A stretch of 55,295 nt of DNA from Clostridia bacterium. Its GTDB lineage: Bacteria; Bacillota_A; Clostridia; Oscillospirales; CAG-272. Shown here one piece after another: positions 16,737 through 25,074 of this stretch. The DNA is taken from positions 1 through 55,295 of the forward strand of contig JAGBRZ010000040.1 of NCBI GenBank assembly GCA_017632155.1, in the 5' to 3' direction. The position numbers and the translations under genes were made by a program. The notes beneath the pieces were generated by a model. The model saw nothing but the letters and a program-made list of their open reading frames with translations. It ran no database searches and was not told where the DNA came from. Each line of letters begins with the position of its first letter. Within the stretch, counting starts at the first letter, position 1.

Positions 16737-16765
16737 TTGACTTTTGTCGCATTTTGTTGTACAAT
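16737..16765 (+). promoter_or_regulatory. Sigma-A promoter
   Basis: TTGACT, 17-base spacer, TACAAT, directly after the terminator and 32 bases before the ATG at 16797. Confidence 0.8.
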
Positions 16766-16796
16766 ATATAATAGAAAATTATGCTCGGAGGCCTGT

Positions 16797-17678
16797 ATGT
16801 CAAAGGTTATCAAAAGGAAGAAAAAAACGGGGAAGGCATTGCTTGCGCTGGCGCTTGTGATCCTTCTTACAGCCGTCATACTTCTCGGGGCTCTTGCGGG
16901 CGCCGCCTTTGTCGTTGCCAAGGGACCTGCAAAGTCGGAGTCCGAGCGTCTTTGCGCCACTTTTGCTGAAAAGCGTTTCCCTTTGGCGGGGCTCTTTTTC
17001 ACCGCCGATGAACTTGAGGGCTCTCTCTTCTATATGCCTCCCGCGCAAAAGGACGGCGAGATCAGCATCTCGAAGAATTATCAAACAAAGCTACATTATA
17101 TAAATGATGCATCGTCCGCCTGGGATGCCGTTGTCATTACGGGTATCTCGCCCGATGACGTTGCTCTCGGCAAGAAAAACGATGGCGTTGCCGATGCAAA
17201 ATACGCCTTTGGCCTTACGGACGACGTTGATGCGTTTATCATCGGCGATTACATTTCCTATCGCGGCGACGACGGCGAGATCTATTGCTTCTGCGCGATG
17301 GGCGATGACGGAATTCTCGACATCGGCGCAAAAACTCTCTACGAGGCGGCGAATTCGGGTTACCTTTGGGGCATTTCGGTCGATCGAGTTCTCATCGCGG
17401 GCGGTTCGCCTGCGGATTCTCTCGGCGGCGGTTATTCCTCGCGCGCCGCTATCGGTCAGGCGGCTGACGGCTCTCTGATCCTCATTTTTGCAAATGACCG
17501 CGGATTCTATCCCGCAGGTATCACATATTCCGAGCTTGCTTCGCTTATGTACGAATACGGTGCTGTAAGCGCCGCCGCTATCCGTGCCGAGGGAGCGTTT
17601 TACGCGAACGGTATCGGTCAGCTCGGCTCAAAGAGCGAGCAGGGATTCTCTCTTATCGTGAAGGGAGGTGCCAACTGA
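16797..17678 (+). CDS. Membrane-anchored NAGPA-like (phosphodiester glycosidase) domain protein
   Basis: 293 residues. The ATG at 16797 is chosen for the GGAGG five bases upstream; the open frame before it overlaps the promoter. Basic N-terminus, one membrane segment (about residues 13-42), then an exported domain. The C-terminal third (SSRAAIGQAADGSLILIFAN through ELASLMYEYGAVSAAAI) follows the pattern of NAGPA domains (R-x-A-I-G, then a G-x-T-x-x-E-L-A helix), although the usual LDGGGS is replaced by IRAEGAF, so activity is uncertain. It overlaps the next gene by one base (TGATG). Confidence 0.6.
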   Translation: MSKVIKRKKKTGKALLALALVILLTAVILLGALAGAAFVVAKGPAKSESERLCATFAEKRFPLAGLFFTADELEGSLFYMPPAQKDGEISISKNYQTKLHYINDASSAWDAVVITGISPDDVALGKKNDGVADAKYAFGLTDDVDAFIIGDYISYRGDDGEIYCFCAMGDDGILDIGAKTLYEAANSGYLWGISVDRVLIAGGSPADSLGGGYSSRAAIGQAADGSLILIFANDRGFYPAGITYSELASLMYEYGAVSAAAIRAEGAFYANGIGQLGSKSEQGFSLIVKGGAN

Positions 17679-19570
17679 TGTCGGAAAACAATCTTCCCAA
17701 GAACAACCCCGAAGAGATCGGCAAGGTAAAAAATATCATATCAATGTCCGAAACCTCGGGCAAGCGCGGTGACGTGAATTCAAAGATCGGCATCGGGCTT
17801 GACGCGCAGTTCGCGGGCAAGGAGAGAAGAAGACATCCGAAAGCAAATGCGCTTCTCAAGGGTCTGCTTGCTTATTTCAGCGCCGCAATTCTTGTGATCG
17901 GAATTCTCACCGTTGTTGCTTGGCGGCTTTTCGAGATCCGCGAGGCGGGACGCGCCGACCTTTTTGTTGAAAGTTATATCGCGGAAAAGGATATCGAAGG
18001 CTGGCGTCAGCAGCTCAGATTGAATCTTCCGAACACCTATCCCGCTTATGAGGACGCTTCAAAGCTTGCTTATGACGTTCTTTCTCCCGTGCTTGAGCTC
18101 GGTGAGATCACGTATCTCCGAAGAATGACTCCATCGACGGAGGGTTATCCCGTATATGAGCTCTTCTCGGACGGCATACATTTCGCCGCACTTGTCATTT
18201 CCGATAGCTCCGTCGGTCTTTTCTCCACGGGCGAGTGGCAGGCGGTGCGCGTTGAATTTGATATCGATTTCTTCGACACCGTCGAATTCCCCGAATACCG
18301 CGTGATCCTCCCCGCGGGTGCATCCCTCACCGTCAACGGTGCGGCGATTGATCCCGCTATGAAGGAAAACAAGGGCGCGGCATACCCCGCACTTTCGATA
18401 GCGGAGAAGGGGCATGACGTTGCTCCTTGCGACATCTACATTTTCAATGACGTGTATTTCCTCCCCGAGCTTTCCGCAACGCTTGATGGCGCGAGCCTTG
18501 TTTGCGAGCAGATGGGCGAGGGCGAGTACTTCTTCTATTACCCCGAAAGCGCAAAGCATTCGATCAGCGTCACAGTACCCGTCGGCGTTGATGCATACGT
18601 CAGCGGAATCAAGCTGACCGAAGAATGGGCAAACCGAACAGAGATCGACGGTGAACTCGGTGCGCTTGATGACGGCGGAACCGGAACTCTTCCGCGTCTC
18701 AGCGTCTGGACGGTCGATAACCTCTTTGGCGAGGTTGAGGTCGAGGCGAAGATAGGCGACAAGGAGGTCGCTCTGCTGTCGAACGAGGGCGGAAAGTATA
18801 AGTTTGATACCCCCTCGGAGTGCAAGTACACCCTGACCGTCATTCTCCCGATGGGAGCGGAGCTTTTCGTCAACGGCAAGGCGATAGCCGCCGACAATAA
18901 AACCGCAGCGACCGCCGAGGATATTGCCTATGGCTTCACCGCACTTGGCAGATATGAGGTTTCCGAGCTCGGAGTTATCGAGGGCGCGGTCCCGAATTTT
19001 GAAAAATATATTCTCACGGGCTACCTTGCCGAGCCGAACGTGACCGCAAAAATGGGTGGCATCGAGCTTCCTTTGGCGGGCAAGAGCGTTTCGGGATACG
19101 AAATGAGATGTGATTTCGATTTCAGCGCGGGCGATGTTTTCGATGCCGAGCGCATTGCGGCGGCTGAAAAGTTTGCCGAAAGCTATCTTGCATACATCTG
19201 CGGCGGCGGTGCATGGAACAATGCCGCGAACGAAAAGGCTTTCAACGATAATTACAACGCCATCAAGGCGCAGATGATCGAGGGTACGGCGGGCTACGTC
19301 GGAGTGATGGAATCCTACCGCGACGTCAACTTGATGCCCAAATACGACTCCTTCACCGTCGATTCAAAGACCGCGACAGATCTTGTCGCCTACACCGAAA
19401 AGAGCCTCTCCTGCCGTGTTGAATTCAGCGTAACGCGCACACGTACCGTTGACGGCACAGAGCAGACAGATACACTCGCGGGAAGCATCAGCGTTCTGCA
19501 GGTCCTCTATAAAGGCGAATGGAGAGTTTGGAGCTTTGTGTATTCTCCTGCGGAGAACAGTGGTCAGTGA
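17678..19570 (+). CDS. Membrane protein with three PEGA-like extracellular repeats
   Basis: 630 residues: a cytoplasmic N-terminus of about 60 residues, one membrane segment (about 60-84), then a large exported part. Three repeats share a pattern of hydrophobic strand, P-x-G, then V-N/S-G: VILPAGASLTVNGAAI, VTVPVGVDAYVSGIKL and VILPMGAELFVNGKAI. This is the hallmark of small PEGA-like beta domains. The C-terminal 130 residues look like an NTF2-like or DUF4440-type helix-plus-sheet domain. GGGAGGTG precedes the start. The stop codon falls inside a heptamer repeat, so the last residues (SGQ) come from it. Function unknown. Confidence 0.6.
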   Translation: MSENNLPKNNPEEIGKVKNIISMSETSGKRGDVNSKIGIGLDAQFAGKERRRHPKANALLKGLLAYFSAAILVIGILTVVAWRLFEIREAGRADLFVESYIAEKDIEGWRQQLRLNLPNTYPAYEDASKLAYDVLSPVLELGEITYLRRMTPSTEGYPVYELFSDGIHFAALVISDSSVGLFSTGEWQAVRVEFDIDFFDTVEFPEYRVILPAGASLTVNGAAIDPAMKENKGAAYPALSIAEKGHDVAPCDIYIFNDVYFLPELSATLDGASLVCEQMGEGEYFFYYPESAKHSISVTVPVGVDAYVSGIKLTEEWANRTEIDGELGALDDGGTGTLPRLSVWTVDNLFGEVEVEAKIGDKEVALLSNEGGKYKFDTPSECKYTLTVILPMGAELFVNGKAIAADNKTAATAEDIAYGFTALGRYEVSELGVIEGAVPNFEKYILTGYLAEPNVTAKMGGIELPLAGKSVSGYEMRCDFDFSAGDVFDAERIAAAEKFAESYLAYICGGGAWNNAANEKAFNDNYNAIKAQMIEGTAGYVGVMESYRDVNLMPKYDSFTVDSKTATDLVAYTEKSLSCRVEFSVTRTRTVDGTEQTDTLAGSISVLQVLYKGEWRVWSFVYSPAENSGQ

Positions 19571-19598
19571 TTAGTGGTCAGTGGACAGAAAGAAGCGG
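19559..19598 (+). repeat. R3 heptamer array, copy 2, overlapping a stop codon
   Basis: Units AGTGGTC, AGTGATT, AGTGGTC, AGTGGAC then AGAAAGAAGCGG. The TGA stop of the preceding gene is part of the second unit. A short hairpin (19543-19548 with 19552-19557, loop TGC) lies just before. Confidence 0.85.
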
Positions 19599-19653
19599 TT
19601 TTTGTTTAACATAACCAAAACCGAATAATCAAAATTGTGCAATAATACAAAAT

Positions 19654-19691
19654 AGCAAGTCGGGAAAAAGTATTTCTTGACTTGCTTTTTT
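19654..19691 (+). terminator. Terminator whose right arm contains the next promoter's -35 box
   Basis: Arms 19654-19667 and 19673-19686 (14 pairs, two G-U), loop AAGTA, then T6. The TTGACT at 19677-19682 lies in the right arm. Confidence 0.75.
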
Positions 19692-19705
19692 GTTTATGCT
19701 AAAAT
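19677..19705 (+). promoter_or_regulatory. Sigma-A promoter of the sorting-signal paralogue operon
   Basis: TTGACT, 17-base spacer, TAAAAT; 50 bases before the start of the first paralogue. Confidence 0.7.
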
Positions 19706-19754
19706 AAAATTAGGGTAGAATCCCCAAAAGACAACCAAAAAGGAGGGAATGTCT

Positions 19755-21188
19755 ATGAAAAAAATAATATCAATGATCCTAACTCTCGCCTTTGTTTTGG
19801 CTGCCTTGAGTGCAATTATGCCAAATGCTTCGGCAAAGAGCGATACTATCACGGAAGCCGAGATCGTTGATCTCATTGAACGGTCGTGGAATTTCTACCG
19901 AGCGGCGGTGAGAGGTTGGGGCGGAGGCGATATTGCTGATTATAAGCAGGAGATAAAGGTTAACGTTTTCGGCGCCGGAGAGGTCAGCTATTATCGCGTG
20001 TACGAAGAAAGACTCCCAGGCGGCTCTTACGAGGGAATGAAAGAGGTTGCAGAGAGCATTTATTACGGTGATTATCTGCCCGAGCAGATGTATAAATATC
20101 CCACTTATTCATCGGTATACAGATATATTCCGAATTATTACGTCGATAAGGACGGTGTTGTGTATACTACCATCCGCAAGTTGGATTATGAATTTGTTTC
20201 CTTATACGGATACGAAGTTACTCGTGAAGAAAATGCCGAAGATAGAGTGTCCGCGGACTCTATAGAGATCAAATTTATCGGCGGCGATGCAGACACTGCC
20301 TCTGCATACGTCAGATGTAATGTCGGAACAAAAGGTGAAGATACCAATCATTATTGGATAAGATGCGATTTCAAGCGCGCGGATGATGGGTGGCGTATTT
20401 CGGGCGGACCCTTTGTTTCTATGTTGAGATATAACGATTTCAATATGCTTGACGATTGGGAAAGAGAGCTTGTTCTGTACGACGGTATTTTTGCCGCCGA
20501 GGATGAAGCCCCCGATTATCTGAGCGATGACGAGGCTGTCAAGCTTCTGCAAAAGGCGTTTTTGATCCACTGTCAGACACACAACAGAATTCCGTTGCTT
20601 GGCGGTTCGACATCGGATGATTTCTATTATAATGATGACACAAGGTCGGCATACTATGTTTTGCTTGATCCGACTATGCTATACGGCGGTTCTATGGATG
20701 CTTTCCGCACCGCAGTAGACGAGGTTTACACCGAAAAAGCTGCAGAATCGGTTTATCAGGCTTATTGCTTCGAGGGCTATCCGCTTTTTGTGGAGCGCGA
20801 CGGGAAAACATACATCGCGTGGGGCGATGCGCAGAGAAAGGTCTTCTCCTTGGTGTTCGAAGAAAATAATGATTATGATTTCACCGTTTTGGAAAGAACG
20901 CCTGATAAGGTTACCGCGAGGATCTCAACGACGATCTGCCTTCCCGGGGATGAAGGCTATCTTGACTCATATATTAATTGTATCTTTCTCAAGACAGCCG
21001 ACGGATGGAGGATCGATGACTGCGCTTATACCGAGATGATGACTTCGATTGGTTTTGATGATTATGTTCCCATCGAATCCCCCGCAACGGGCGACAACTC
21101 GTTTGACACTATCGCCCTCTGCCTCGGTGGAATATCGATAATTATATCGGCGCTCTGCCTTGTGCGCCGCAAAAGAGAGATACTTTAA
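19755..21188 (+). CDS. Surface protein paralogue A, two-domain, SPATGD sorting-type signal
   Basis: 477 residues. The second of two nearby ATGs is preferred because GGAGGG lies eight bases before it. Signal peptide (about 1-27, cleavage after ASA). Two copies of a roughly 200-residue domain; each starts with a helix (EAEIVDLIERSWNFY; DEAVKLLQKAFLIH), has a GGS-x8-10-Y segment, and ends with a strand like DGWRI plus a helix (ADDGWRISGGPFVSML; TADGWRIDDCAYTEMM). C-terminus: SPATGD, a 20-residue membrane segment, RRKRE tail. This is the plan of sortase substrates with a non-LPxTG motif. Function unknown; a remote likeness to the IseA endopeptidase-inhibitor family is only a guess. Confidence 0.7.
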   Translation: MKKIISMILTLAFVLAALSAIMPNASAKSDTITEAEIVDLIERSWNFYRAAVRGWGGGDIADYKQEIKVNVFGAGEVSYYRVYEERLPGGSYEGMKEVAESIYYGDYLPEQMYKYPTYSSVYRYIPNYYVDKDGVVYTTIRKLDYEFVSLYGYEVTREENAEDRVSADSIEIKFIGGDADTASAYVRCNVGTKGEDTNHYWIRCDFKRADDGWRISGGPFVSMLRYNDFNMLDDWERELVLYDGIFAAEDEAPDYLSDDEAVKLLQKAFLIHCQTHNRIPLLGGSTSDDFYYNDDTRSAYYVLLDPTMLYGGSMDAFRTAVDEVYTEKAAESVYQAYCFEGYPLFVERDGKTYIAWGDAQRKVFSLVFEENNDYDFTVLERTPDKVTARISTTICLPGDEGYLDSYINCIFLKTADGWRIDDCAYTEMMTSIGFDDYVPIESPATGDNSFDTIALCLGGISIIISALCLVRRKREIL

Positions 21189-21300
21189 TTTTTACCAAGA
21201 AAGGACGGTAAAACAATGAAAAAGTTTTTATCAATCATTTTAGCACTCACATTCTGTCTTGCCGCCTTTTCGACACTCGCACCGAGTATTTCGGCAAAAA
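21093..21300 (+). repeat. Conserved joint 1 between paralogues A and B
   Basis: Covers the sorting signal of A, the 27-base gap and the signal peptide of B. The core from CGCCGCAAAAGAGAG to the ATG region is almost identical in joints 2 and 3. Confidence 0.8.
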
Positions 21301-22640
21301 GCGCGACGATCAGCGAGAGGGAAGCAAGAGAATTGGTGGAAAGAGCATATCAGTTTTTCTGTGATGCCAGAGTAGATGACTGGGACGATAATCTTGTTGA
21401 TTACAAATCCGAGGATATATGTGAGATTTACATCTCGCATATTGACGAAACGCTGATTTACAAACCGGTGGATGAGTCCAAGCTTCCCGGCGGATCGTAT
21501 TCCGCAATGCGCGAGGCGGCGAAAGAAATCTATACCGAGAAAATCGCGGAACGCGCTTATCAGCTCTCGGGCGCAAGTCCGGGCGGCGTGACCCATGATT
21601 TGCCGATGTATCATATTGCGGAAAGCGGAAAGGTTTACGGATACGGGCTTCAAGAGAATTCTTCACATAATTTATATATTTATACACCGAGCCTTCAATA
21701 CAATAGATCTTCAGAAGGAGAGGTTCAGCTGTGTATTATTTCGGGGGATTCAAAAAGTGCGACTGCGATCATAACAATGAGCTTTTATTGGGCGGACGGT
21801 CCACGTTCTTCATTCTGTGAAGCAGTGGAGTGCAAATTTGAAAATACATCGCACGGTTGGAGAATTGCGGAATCCGAATTCAGTTTACTTTTGTCTTCGT
21901 CAAAAACCGTACTTGATGATTACCGCAAGGCTAATCCCGAAAAAGTCAATCCCGAGGTTCTGAAGCTTACGGATGCCGAGGCAAAGGCTACCATTGACGA
22001 AACTGTAATGGATTATATGATCGAAATGTATTGCGGTTACTACGAAAGCTATCTTGATTACGTAAAGCACGAACAGAAGGAAGCTAAGGAGATAGTAAAA
22101 GAGATCACAGCCTCCGATGGCTCAAAGCGTACCGTGAAGTATGTCGAGAATATCGGAATTGATGATTATGCGGCGTTTTATTTTACCGATGACGTTGCAG
22201 AATCCTTTATGACAAAAGCATATCACAACAATGATCTCGATATGTTTATAACCGAAGGCGGTACGGAATATCTGGCGTATATCGACGGTGCTGATGATCT
22301 TTCGTTTGTGTATGACCCGAATGATGTTGTCGTTGAGGTCGTGGAATCCACGGACAAGGAAGCAACCGCACGCGTATATTGCGGCCTCAAAAAGGACGGC
22401 AAGGTTATTCCGATATACGTTGAATGCAAATTTGAAAAGAATGAAAGAAACTCGCGATGGTTTATTTCAGAATCAGCCTTCGTCGATATGCTTACCTCTG
22501 CCGATGGCTTTGAATACACCGTCGGCGAGGCACCGAAAACCGGTGACGCGGCATATAATACCATCGCCCTCTGTCTTGGCGGAATTGCAATAATTATGTC
22601 GGCGATCTGCCTTGTCCGCCGCAAAAGAGAGATACTTTAA
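21216..22640 (+). CDS. Surface protein paralogue B, two-domain, APKTGD sorting-type signal
   Basis: 474 residues. Signal peptide (MKKFLSIILALTFCLAAFS..., cleavage after ISA). Two copies of the same domain, ending in HGWRIAESEFSLLL and SRWFISESAFVDML; the second copy carries a charged Lys/Glu-rich insertion (KHEQKEAKEIVKEITASDG). C-terminus APKTGD, membrane segment, RRKRE. The signal peptide and tail are almost identical to those of neighbours while the body is strongly diverged. AAAGGA before the ATG. Confidence 0.7.
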   Translation: MKKFLSIILALTFCLAAFSTLAPSISAKSATISEREARELVERAYQFFCDARVDDWDDNLVDYKSEDICEIYISHIDETLIYKPVDESKLPGGSYSAMREAAKEIYTEKIAERAYQLSGASPGGVTHDLPMYHIAESGKVYGYGLQENSSHNLYIYTPSLQYNRSSEGEVQLCIISGDSKSATAIITMSFYWADGPRSSFCEAVECKFENTSHGWRIAESEFSLLLSSSKTVLDDYRKANPEKVNPEVLKLTDAEAKATIDETVMDYMIEMYCGYYESYLDYVKHEQKEAKEIVKEITASDGSKRTVKYVENIGIDDYAAFYFTDDVAESFMTKAYHNNDLDMFITEGGTEYLAYIDGADDLSFVYDPNDVVVEVVESTDKEATARVYCGLKKDGKVIPIYVECKFEKNERNSRWFISESAFVDMLTSADGFEYTVGEAPKTGDAAYNTIALCLGGIAIIMSAICLVRRKREIL

Positions 22641-22760
22641 CTTTTACCAAGAAAGGACGGTAAAACAATGAAAAAGTTTTTATCAATCATTTTAGCCCTC
22701 ACATTCTGTCTTGCCGCCTTTTCGGCACTCGCTCCAAGTGTTTCGGCTGCCGATGCGGAG
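22545..22760 (+). repeat. Conserved joint 2 between paralogues B and C
   Basis: Same content as joint 1. About 90 bases around the intergenic gap differ from joint 3 at only two positions. Confidence 0.8.
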
Positions 22761-24095
22761 TTTACACAAAAAGACGCAAAGGTTCTCGTTGACGCGGCGG
22801 CTGTACTGCGAAACGATCTCAACGATTATCAGGCAAAGTACAAGGAATATCTCCTCAGCGATGCGGGCAAGAAAATTGAGGATAAAGTGATATATGTTGA
22901 TGTACCTCGTCATGCCCCGGAAGCGGAATACTATCCCTTGGTCGAAGAGCTCCTGCCCGGTTCGTCCTACGCCGCTTTTGAAAAGCTCGCGCGTGAATCG
23001 CTCGTTGAGACCTTGGCTGAAAGAATATGTACCAAGGCAAATTCCTATAGCTTATCGGATCTTATTATTACAGAGAACGGCAAAAAGTATATACTCCCGG
23101 GCGTAACCGAGTACTTTTACCTCCCCGACCGCAGCAGAGTTGAGCTCACCGAGGTCAGCGAAAACACCGCGACCGCAAACGTCTATTGCGTCAAGCCCGA
23201 GTATCCGAGGGATATTTCAATCTGCATTGAGTGCAAATTTGAAAAGACCGACGCGGGCTGGAGAATCGCAGAGTCGCCATTTTCGGATATGCTTACAGGC
23301 GCAGTATGGAGTATATATTATACGTATACAGAAAGCGACATCCCGACAAGGGAGCTCGCCGACGAGTTTTCGATGATAATCAGGGATACCCAGTATCTCT
23401 TCCTGCAAACGCAGATATACGGCCCCTCGGGCTCGAACGAGGTGGAGATCGACGGCTATAAATACAGCGAAATCAGCGGGACAAATCGCCCGTCCGATTG
23501 GCTCGAGAAATATAAGAAGCTTGCCGCGGATACCTATTCGGAAGATATTGCCGACCTTGCGTTCAGATTCAACCGTCACGACTATTATCTTGATCGGTAT
23601 GTCGATAATGCACCGCTTTACGTTGAGCGTGACGGCAAGATATATTGGTATTATTACGCAGGCGGACATGTTCAGATATATGCATGGAGCTATGCCATTG
23701 ACTTTGACAAAGAGCTGATCTTCGACCGTATGGTGATCGGAGAAAAAGAAGCGACGGGTTACGTTTTGTATTGGACTCAGCCCGACGGTCCGCGCGAAGA
23801 TTGTTACAATCTCCGATGGATACCCGTCAAGTTCGTCAAAACCGATGACGGTTGGCGACTCGGCGACTGTACGCTGTTCAGACAGTATTACGATTTCTCG
23901 AGCGTTGCAGAAGGCGAGATAATCACCGTTCTCGATAAAGATGTTTACCACAGATACGGCGTCGCGATCCCTTCGGATTTCGATTCCCCCGCCACCGGCG
24001 ACAACGCATTTGACACCCTCGCGCTCTGCCTCGGCGGAATTGCAATAATTATGTCGGCGCTCTATCTCGTGCGCCGCAAAAGAGAGATACTTTAA
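22668..24095 (+). CDS. Surface protein paralogue C, two-domain, SPATGD sorting-type signal
   Basis: 475 residues. Signal peptide almost identical to B and D (cleavage after VSA). Its first domain resembles the single domain of D from the start (ADAEFTQKDAK, then GSSYAAFEKLARESL, ECKFEKTDAGWRIAESPF). The second domain is aromatic-rich (KIYWYYYAGGHVQIYAWSY) and ends DDGWRLGDCTLF. C-terminus SPATGD, membrane segment, RRKRE. Part of the same operon, 27 bases after B. Confidence 0.7.
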   Translation: MKKFLSIILALTFCLAAFSALAPSVSAADAEFTQKDAKVLVDAAAVLRNDLNDYQAKYKEYLLSDAGKKIEDKVIYVDVPRHAPEAEYYPLVEELLPGSSYAAFEKLARESLVETLAERICTKANSYSLSDLIITENGKKYILPGVTEYFYLPDRSRVELTEVSENTATANVYCVKPEYPRDISICIECKFEKTDAGWRIAESPFSDMLTGAVWSIYYTYTESDIPTRELADEFSMIIRDTQYLFLQTQIYGPSGSNEVEIDGYKYSEISGTNRPSDWLEKYKKLAADTYSEDIADLAFRFNRHDYYLDRYVDNAPLYVERDGKIYWYYYAGGHVQIYAWSYAIDFDKELIFDRMVIGEKEATGYVLYWTQPDGPREDCYNLRWIPVKFVKTDDGWRLGDCTLFRQYYDFSSVAEGEIITVLDKDVYHRYGVAIPSDFDSPATGDNAFDTLALCLGGIAIIMSALYLVRRKREIL

Positions 24096-24215
24096 CTTTT
24101 ACCAAGAAAGGACGACAAAACAATGAAAAAGTTTTTATCAATCATTTTAGCCCTCACCTTCTGCTTTGCCGCCTTTTCGGCACTCGCACCGAGCGCTTCG
24201 GCTGCCGATGCGGAG
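23990..24215 (+). repeat. Conserved joint 3 between paralogues C and D
   Basis: Same content as joints 1 and 2. The similarity to joint 2 runs on into the first 15-20 codons after the signal peptide. Confidence 0.8.
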
Positions 24216-24917
24216 TTTACACAGAAAGATGCAAAAGCTCTGATAGATGCGGCGGTTGCTTCAAGGGAGTTGCTCTCAAATCACTATTATGAGAATCACA
24301 TGGTCTATGTTCAAGGTGCTCCTTTTGAACTTGGATATAAAATTGATTGGAAAGAGCTGTATGTTCCGATAGAGGGACAAAAATTCGATGAGCTTTATGT
24401 AACCTTGATGGAACAGTTCCTTCCGGGTGGTTCCTATGAAGGATTCCTTGAAAAGTCACGAAGCATCTTTACACAATCTGTTGCCGAAAGATTCTGCACT
24501 GAATACTATTATGATAACAATATAGATTTATTTATAGTTAAAGACGGTGAAAGATTCATTAATTCTCACGCTATTCAGCTCCATTTGGGCTTTTATTACG
24601 TTCCCGAAAACGGCAAGGTGGAACTTACCGAGGTAACGGAAAACCGCGCAAAAGCTTTGGTCTACTGTCAAAAAGTGTTTGAACCGGAAAATATTGATAT
24701 AGTTGTTGAATGCATTTTCGAAAAGACCGCGGACGGTTGGCGCATTGGTGATTCTGAATTTGCCGATATGATTTTATCTTCTCATGATTATGATTACACC
24801 GTCGCCGAAGCGCCCTCAACCGGTGACAGCGCATTCGACACTATCGCCCTCTGCCTCGGTGGGATGGCGGTTGCGGTTTCACTCTTCTGTATTGTTCGCA
24901 GGAGAAGAGAACAATAA
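24123..24917 (+). CDS. Surface protein paralogue D, one-domain, APSTGD sorting-type signal
   Basis: 264 residues, with one domain copy instead of two, so it defines the unit: ADAEFTQKDAKALIDAAV helix, GGSYEGFLEKSRSIF, VKDGERFIN, VELTEVTENRAKALVY, and CIFEKTADGWRIGDSEF. C-terminus APSTGD, membrane segment, RRRRE. The last gene of the operon; the terminator at 24925-24953 follows. Codon use in the middle is more A/T-rich than in the neighbours. No sortase gene lies in the window. Confidence 0.7.
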   Translation: MKKFLSIILALTFCFAAFSALAPSASAADAEFTQKDAKALIDAAVASRELLSNHYYENHMVYVQGAPFELGYKIDWKELYVPIEGQKFDELYVTLMEQFLPGGSYEGFLEKSRSIFTQSVAERFCTEYYYDNNIDLFIVKDGERFINSHAIQLHLGFYYVPENGKVELTEVTENRAKALVYCQKVFEPENIDIVVECIFEKTADGWRIGDSEFADMILSSHDYDYTVAEAPSTGDSAFDTIALCLGGMAVAVSLFCIVRRRREQ

Positions 24918-24924
24918 ATAATAA

Positions 24925-24953
24925 AAAAGCAAGCTCGTTTGGGCTTGCTTTTT
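24925..24953 (+). terminator. Intrinsic terminator of the paralogue operon
   Basis: AAAAGCAAGC (24925-24934) pairs with GCTTGCTTTT (24943-24952), followed by T. Confidence 0.85.
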
Positions 24954-24993
24954 GTATATCGCAACATTTGTCTGATAAACACCCATAAATGAC

Positions 24994-25022
24994 TTGCCTA
25001 AAAGCATATTTTGTCTTATAAT
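24994..25022 (+). promoter_or_regulatory. Sigma-A promoter
   Basis: TTGCCT, 17-base spacer, TATAAT; 52 bases before the ATG at 25075. Confidence 0.75.
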
Positions 25023-25074
25023 GTTATATGTATAGGTATGTTATACCAAAATCCACAAAATGTGAGGCAAAACT

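Noticed and set aside
19749..19751. Upstream ATG as start of paralogue A
   Set aside because: It is only two bases from GGAGGG; the ATG at 19755 has the right spacing and matches the MKK start of its paralogues.
23990..24215. Insertion-sequence ends at the paralogue joints
   Set aside because: The repeated blocks are coding (signal peptide and sorting signal) and in direct orientation; no transposase is present.
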